Assembly: GCF_964275005.1 (NCBI RefSeq)
Contig: NC_092686.1
Coordinates: forward strand, 18,676,547 to 18,740,546
Reading direction: 5' to 3'
Source: Diadema setosum
Lineage: Eukaryota > Echinodermata > Echinoidea > Diadematoida > Diadematidae
Length of the DNA stretch: 64,000 nt
How positions within the stretch are numbered: position 1 is the stretch's first letter; each line of letters opens with the position of its first letter. The notes under the pieces are model-generated. The model did not search any database. It saw only the letters and a list, made by a program, of their open reading frames with translations, and was not told the origin of the DNA. Made by a program: the position numbers and the translations under genes. This document shows positions 60,481 through 64,000 of the stretch, piece by piece.

Positions 60481-60485
60481 ACCCC

Positions 60486-62454
60486 AAAAGACGACATAGA
60501 TATTTATTATGCGCAGTTACTTCACGACGAAGAACGAGGAAAGAGGAGCAAAGAAGAAAGTAAAAGAGGTCTGTGAACACGCTACTCAATCTCAAGGACA
60601 GGTGAAAGCACTGATATATTTACATAAACAATGTAATTATCTGGTATGCATGGAAAACAAGTTTTTTTTTTCCATATTACATCTAAATGTAATTGACTGA
60701 ACAGATTTTTGAAAGCTGTTATCTAATCAAAGCTAAAATTCCAAAATCTGGGCCCAGTGCATGGATATAAACAAATATGTTGGATATGTACAATTCTCAT
60801 TAAGAACGGGAGATGGAATTAATTATATATCGTCTCATGGGATAATCCTCTACTTGACTTTTACTATAAAATAAATCGTGAAAATTATTTTAGGTATAAA
60901 GACGATTGCAGTTGTAATTAAACATAATATACTGACCAAGTTGAAATAAACACAAATCTTTTATTTTCATAGGTATGTTCTCATGTTCTCAGAACAAATC
61001 ATCAGTATCAATTGCTCGGACATGGAGGTTAAAAATCAATTCTGAGGGCCATTATTTGCAAAAGAAGAAGTTTGTCAAACTATGTCAAATATGCATTTTG
61101 CCAAGCAAAGATTCCATAATTAAGATACGGTAGTACTAAACTTGAATAACGCGTCATCAAAGCAGATAAAAGATAAATGTTTCACCTATTAATTACACCT
61201 ATGTTACGCAAAATACTCTCCAAAAAAATAAGAAGAGTGAATCTTGAAGGAGTGGAAAAAAAAAGAAGAAAAGAGTGAGTTTCGAGTGAAATTGGAATGA
61301 ATTTTGAGTGAAAATGTTCATTTTCACAAATTTCCAATTAGAATATTATGATTTCCCGATTTAAGCTCAAATGAAAAATTCACAGAATGGAATATCGACA
61401 CTCAATGGTACAACCACTCTCAGACGTACGTGCCAAGGTGCCTGGCGCGTCAACAGATCGACGGCTGAAGAGACTGAGAGACTGAACATCGAAATTATGA
61501 ATGATTATGTAAAAGAAAGAATATCCCAATGCAATGTATCTCACACACATTTCAAACCTCAAACGTGACTGAAAACAAATTCTGTAATGCGACTATAATC
61601 ACACTTGACATATTGATGTTCTCATTTGATCTCTCACTATTTTAGCAAAGTCGAAGTTTAACCATTCTGTAAAATAATGTGGTATCAGTTTTGATGGGGA
61701 AATAAAGTGAAACTAGCCGAATAAGAAAAAAATAATGAAAAAAAAAGATGTTGAAATTGAAATTTTAACACTGAACGTTGATGAATTTGCTATTCATCAA
61801 CGCCTAAGAATATTCGTAAGAATTGCATAGAATTACAGGACTTGGTTATGCTAATTGAATTTGAACGTTCAAAAGTCGAAATTGTATGCCTGTAAATGAA
61901 ATCAAAACTGGTATTTAGTGCGAATTATAACATCTCAGCTGGCGCGAAATTGAATGCCAACTTTGAGCCGTTAAATTGAATGAATTTCTCTCTAAATTGA
62001 ATGAAATAAAATCTGAAAGGAATAACATGAAATGAAATTGAATACTCAAAGAATTAAAATGAACCTCGAGAGTAGAGCAGTGACAAAAATTCCTTGAATT
62101 TGAACGCCTTGTCATTAATTCGAATGCAAATCTGATGAAATTGGACGGGGAAAACCGAAAGTATGTGGCCATCAAAAAAAAAAAAAAAAATGTATGCCAA
62201 TCTGTTCATCTCCCCTCTTGGGACATAGATCTATGGCTTGCCATACATTCAACTTGACTTCGGAGTCGGCGCGGTCGCTTTGTAATAAGCGTAGGCCTAC
62301 ATAGTGCATACGTACATGTACCAATTATAATTGACGATGCCACGCACATGCGGTTGCAATGCATACTGTACTCGCTCGTTGATAGCTGCTTCGCTCTCTA
62401 TTCAGTAGAAATCATCGACATGTATTTTTGTGCCGTAGAATAGGCTGCCTCACC
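60486..62454. other. Upstream region of the WDR82 exon
   Basis: Non-coding by inspection. AT-rich to 62190 with 'attgaatgaa' low-complexity words at 61960-62050 and an A-run at 62174-62190. From 62200 the base composition rises with CpG sites (e.g. 'cggagtcggcgcggtcg'), consistent with a promoter or 5' UTR. No TATA box was identified. Confidence 0.4.
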
Positions 62455-62618
62455 ATGAAGTTGTCTGACCAAGTGATGAAGAGTTTTCAAGTCGCAAAAC
62501 TCTTTAAAGATCAAAACACTGAACGCATCAACAGCATCGACTTTTCCCACAACGGCGAGACGCTCATATCAAGCAGTGAAGATGACTCGATCGTTATATA
62601 CGATTGCCTCGAGGGAAA
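62455..62618 (+). CDS. WDR82: WDR82 exon 1 (WD-repeat protein of the SET1/COMPASS and PNUTS complexes)
   Basis: The first 54 codons plus two bases of WDR82, a seven-bladed WD-repeat adaptor. In animals it binds SETD1A/B to deposit H3K4 methylation at active promoters, and PNUTS-TOX4-PP1 in the nucleus. ATG 62455 (context 'accATGA') begins [19 protein letters not shown], then [20 protein letters not shown] and [10 protein letters not shown], followed by donor GTAAGC at 62619. The match to the vertebrate start, including the motif NGETxISSSxDDSIVxYDC, is close along the whole exon, so the start is firm. Intron 1 continues past the window; later blades are not present. The frame is intact and this is the only clear, undamaged host exon here. 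Confidence 0.95.
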
Positions 62619-63388
62619 GTAAGCTTTGCTCATGATCAGCTTCCCTTATTTGTAACGTTAGGCCTATGAAATAGAGTCTGAGCACTTAAATCGATTTGGG
62701 CTCAGTGTAAGACATCTACTTCCAGATAGTTCTAGTAAAAAGTGTATTCCCCCCCCCCCCAAAAAAAAAAAAATGTAAATTTAATCTGCAGCAGCTTTCA
62801 GTTCACGGTTTAACTACTTCGACTAGCCTACCTCTATATTACACTACAGTGTACACGGCCGAGTCGCTGGGCTGGGGCACGGAGACGCGGCCGCGGAGCA
62901 CGGAGCTTGATTTGTTGCTTTCATCCTGTCTTCCTCATCTCTCCTGCTCTTTGCTATACTTATTGTGTTGATTCTTGTCTGTTGTCTCCGGCTTCACCTA
63001 CGACCACATTAAGTACACTACAACCAGTGGCAATGTATTACTAAATTTCTGCGAATCTAATGCAGTTCTCCAGCAGGACTGGAGGAACTCAACAAAAGAA
63101 GAAGAAGAAGGTGTCTGGTCGACGGTTGGTTGGGCTATTCGCGATTTTATAGGAACCTACACAGCCCTGTCGTTGTACACAACTTATGTGTTGGTCGCTC
63201 GACTTACTTGTGTACAGCGACAGGGCTGTGTACAGTTATTCGCGATTAAGATTTGTCTGTGCATGTGGTGCACAGCACTACTTGTGTGTGTGTGTAAAAA
63301 TTGGAATAGGCAGTATGCTTAAAACTGACACTGACAGGACAGTGGGAGTCCTAACATTTTATAATAGTCTTAATAATGTGTCTCAGAG
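62619..63388 (+). other. WDR82 intron 1, proximal part
   Basis: Starts with donor GTAAGC. Holds a C-run and A-run at 62750-62773, a GC-rich patch at 62855-62910 and a hairpin at 63159-63232 in which CACAGCCCTGTCG pairs with CGACAGGGCTGTG. Confidence 0.6.
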
Positions 63389-63843
63389 CGGTTACACACG
63401 GTCAAAAATTCGTCATTTGAATGATGATTCCAGTGAAAAATAATTCTAATGACAAATTTTTAGCACGTGTGAAAGCAAATTAGAATCACGAATGCTAATC
63501 ACAATCACGAATTCAAATTCTAGTCCGGAGGTGAATTCCAGTGAAGTTTCACTCGAATTACGGTGCGAAATTTGCGTGTGTAATGCTTGACCTCCAAAAC
63601 ATCTTTTGAGGGGCGGAGCTTACGTTACCTTGCAAGCACTTCCGTAGATAATACGTGCTATAGAACCTCGTTGTTTTGATTGACAAGTCACCAAGGATTA
63701 TGTAACGCCTTCGCTCGAGAATTCGAATTCTAATCACAGTTTTCGAGCGAGCGTGTGTAAGGTCCGATAATTCTAAAGACGAATTGCAATCATCATTACA
63801 ATGATGATTCAAGTTACAAATTTTCTCTCGTGTGTAACCGACC
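63389..63843. mobile_element. 455-bp MITE in WDR82 intron 1
   Basis: The ends GCGGTTACACACG and CGTGTGTAACCGA are inverted, with 'gaatgatgatt' and 'aatcatcatt' relations further in. The body has several 'attctaat' and 'gaattc' words. The target duplication is unclear. Confidence 0.65.
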
Positions 63844-64000
63844 ATAGTCATGCAGAATCTGAGAATGAATGTTTGTTTGGCAAACTTTTACTAGTCTTCC
63901 TGTACAGTAGTGATTCATAAATTCAGAATTCAGCTAGTCTACATGCAGTGCAGAGCAGAAGTAAATTTAAATGTAGAAATACAGTCTCTGGGCACTATTG

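Larger units (their letters stand above)
56063..60485 (-). repeat. Giant inverted repeat, right arm
   Basis: The reverse complement of 42560 back to 40037, and then of 24168 back to 23362, read continuously here. It lacks the 15.9-kb TTAA element but has a 0.95-kb insertion (57090-58031). It includes a mirror MITE (58884-59256), the 'aaatatatttgac' minisatellite and the TTCGG array. Its outer end 'cgaacagcaccc' (60474-60485) mirrors 'gggtgctgttcg' at 23362. Confidence 0.93.

Noticed and set aside
23362-60485. Assembly artefact explaining the mirrored arms
   Set aside because: The arms differ by substitutions, array lengths and two separate clean insertions, which a collapsed or duplicated contig would not produce; long reads would still be the proper test.

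Overview
The window looks like repeat-rich animal DNA, most likely from a marine deuterostome such as an echinoderm (inference). Reasons: intron-split genes, AT-rich spacers, many CA/TG and AT microsatellites, a dense load of short inverted-repeat DNA transposons, Tc1- and pogo-type ends, and fold-back elements of the sort first described as TU elements in sea urchins. There are no operons or bacterial genes, and I saw no retroviral, LTR or Polinton proteins.

Only one ordinary host gene start is clear: exon 1 of WDR82 (62455-62618, plus), with intron 1 running off the right edge. Three exons of a secretory-pathway Ca2+-ATPase (SPCA/ATP2C1 type) lie at 47777-49432, with introns kept but a frameshift and two stops: a captured or duplicated gene fragment. 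A spliced gene ending in a P2X7 C-terminal 'ballast'-like zinc domain runs on the minus strand from 39.5 to 28.5 kb. It fills most of a 15.9-kb element that has terminal inverted repeats and TTAA at both ends. Two unassigned exon-like segments lie at 49.9-50.5 kb (minus).

Layout. 1-4.2 kb: MITEs and a 2.6-kb imperfect palindrome. 4.2-12.7 kb: gene-poor, with simple repeats and small hairpins. 12.7-15.9 kb: fold-back element built from a TACCACAGGA decamer. 16-17.6 kb: microsatellites and a small 'GGGCCACCAA' hAT-like MITE. 17.6-19.9 kb: second fold-back element, built from ACGGATTGTCGCC. 20.3-22.9 kb: decayed Tc1-like transposon split by a third fold-back element with an exact 9-bp target duplication. 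23.4-60.5 kb: a giant inverted repeat. Its left arm is 23362-24168 plus 40033-42560, split by the TTAA element; its right arm is 56063-60485, carrying its own 0.95-kb fold-back insertion. The 13.5 kb between the arms holds a tRNA-derived SINE, a GGAGGCAT element, the SPCA fragment and the unassigned exons. 60.5-64 kb: WDR82 promoter side, exon 1 and part of intron 1, with a MITE.

The main message is architectural. Several unrelated fold-back elements, each with its own short-repeat vocabulary, are nested so that opposite palindrome arms act as empty-site controls. This gives insertion targets and relative ages without any outside sequence.
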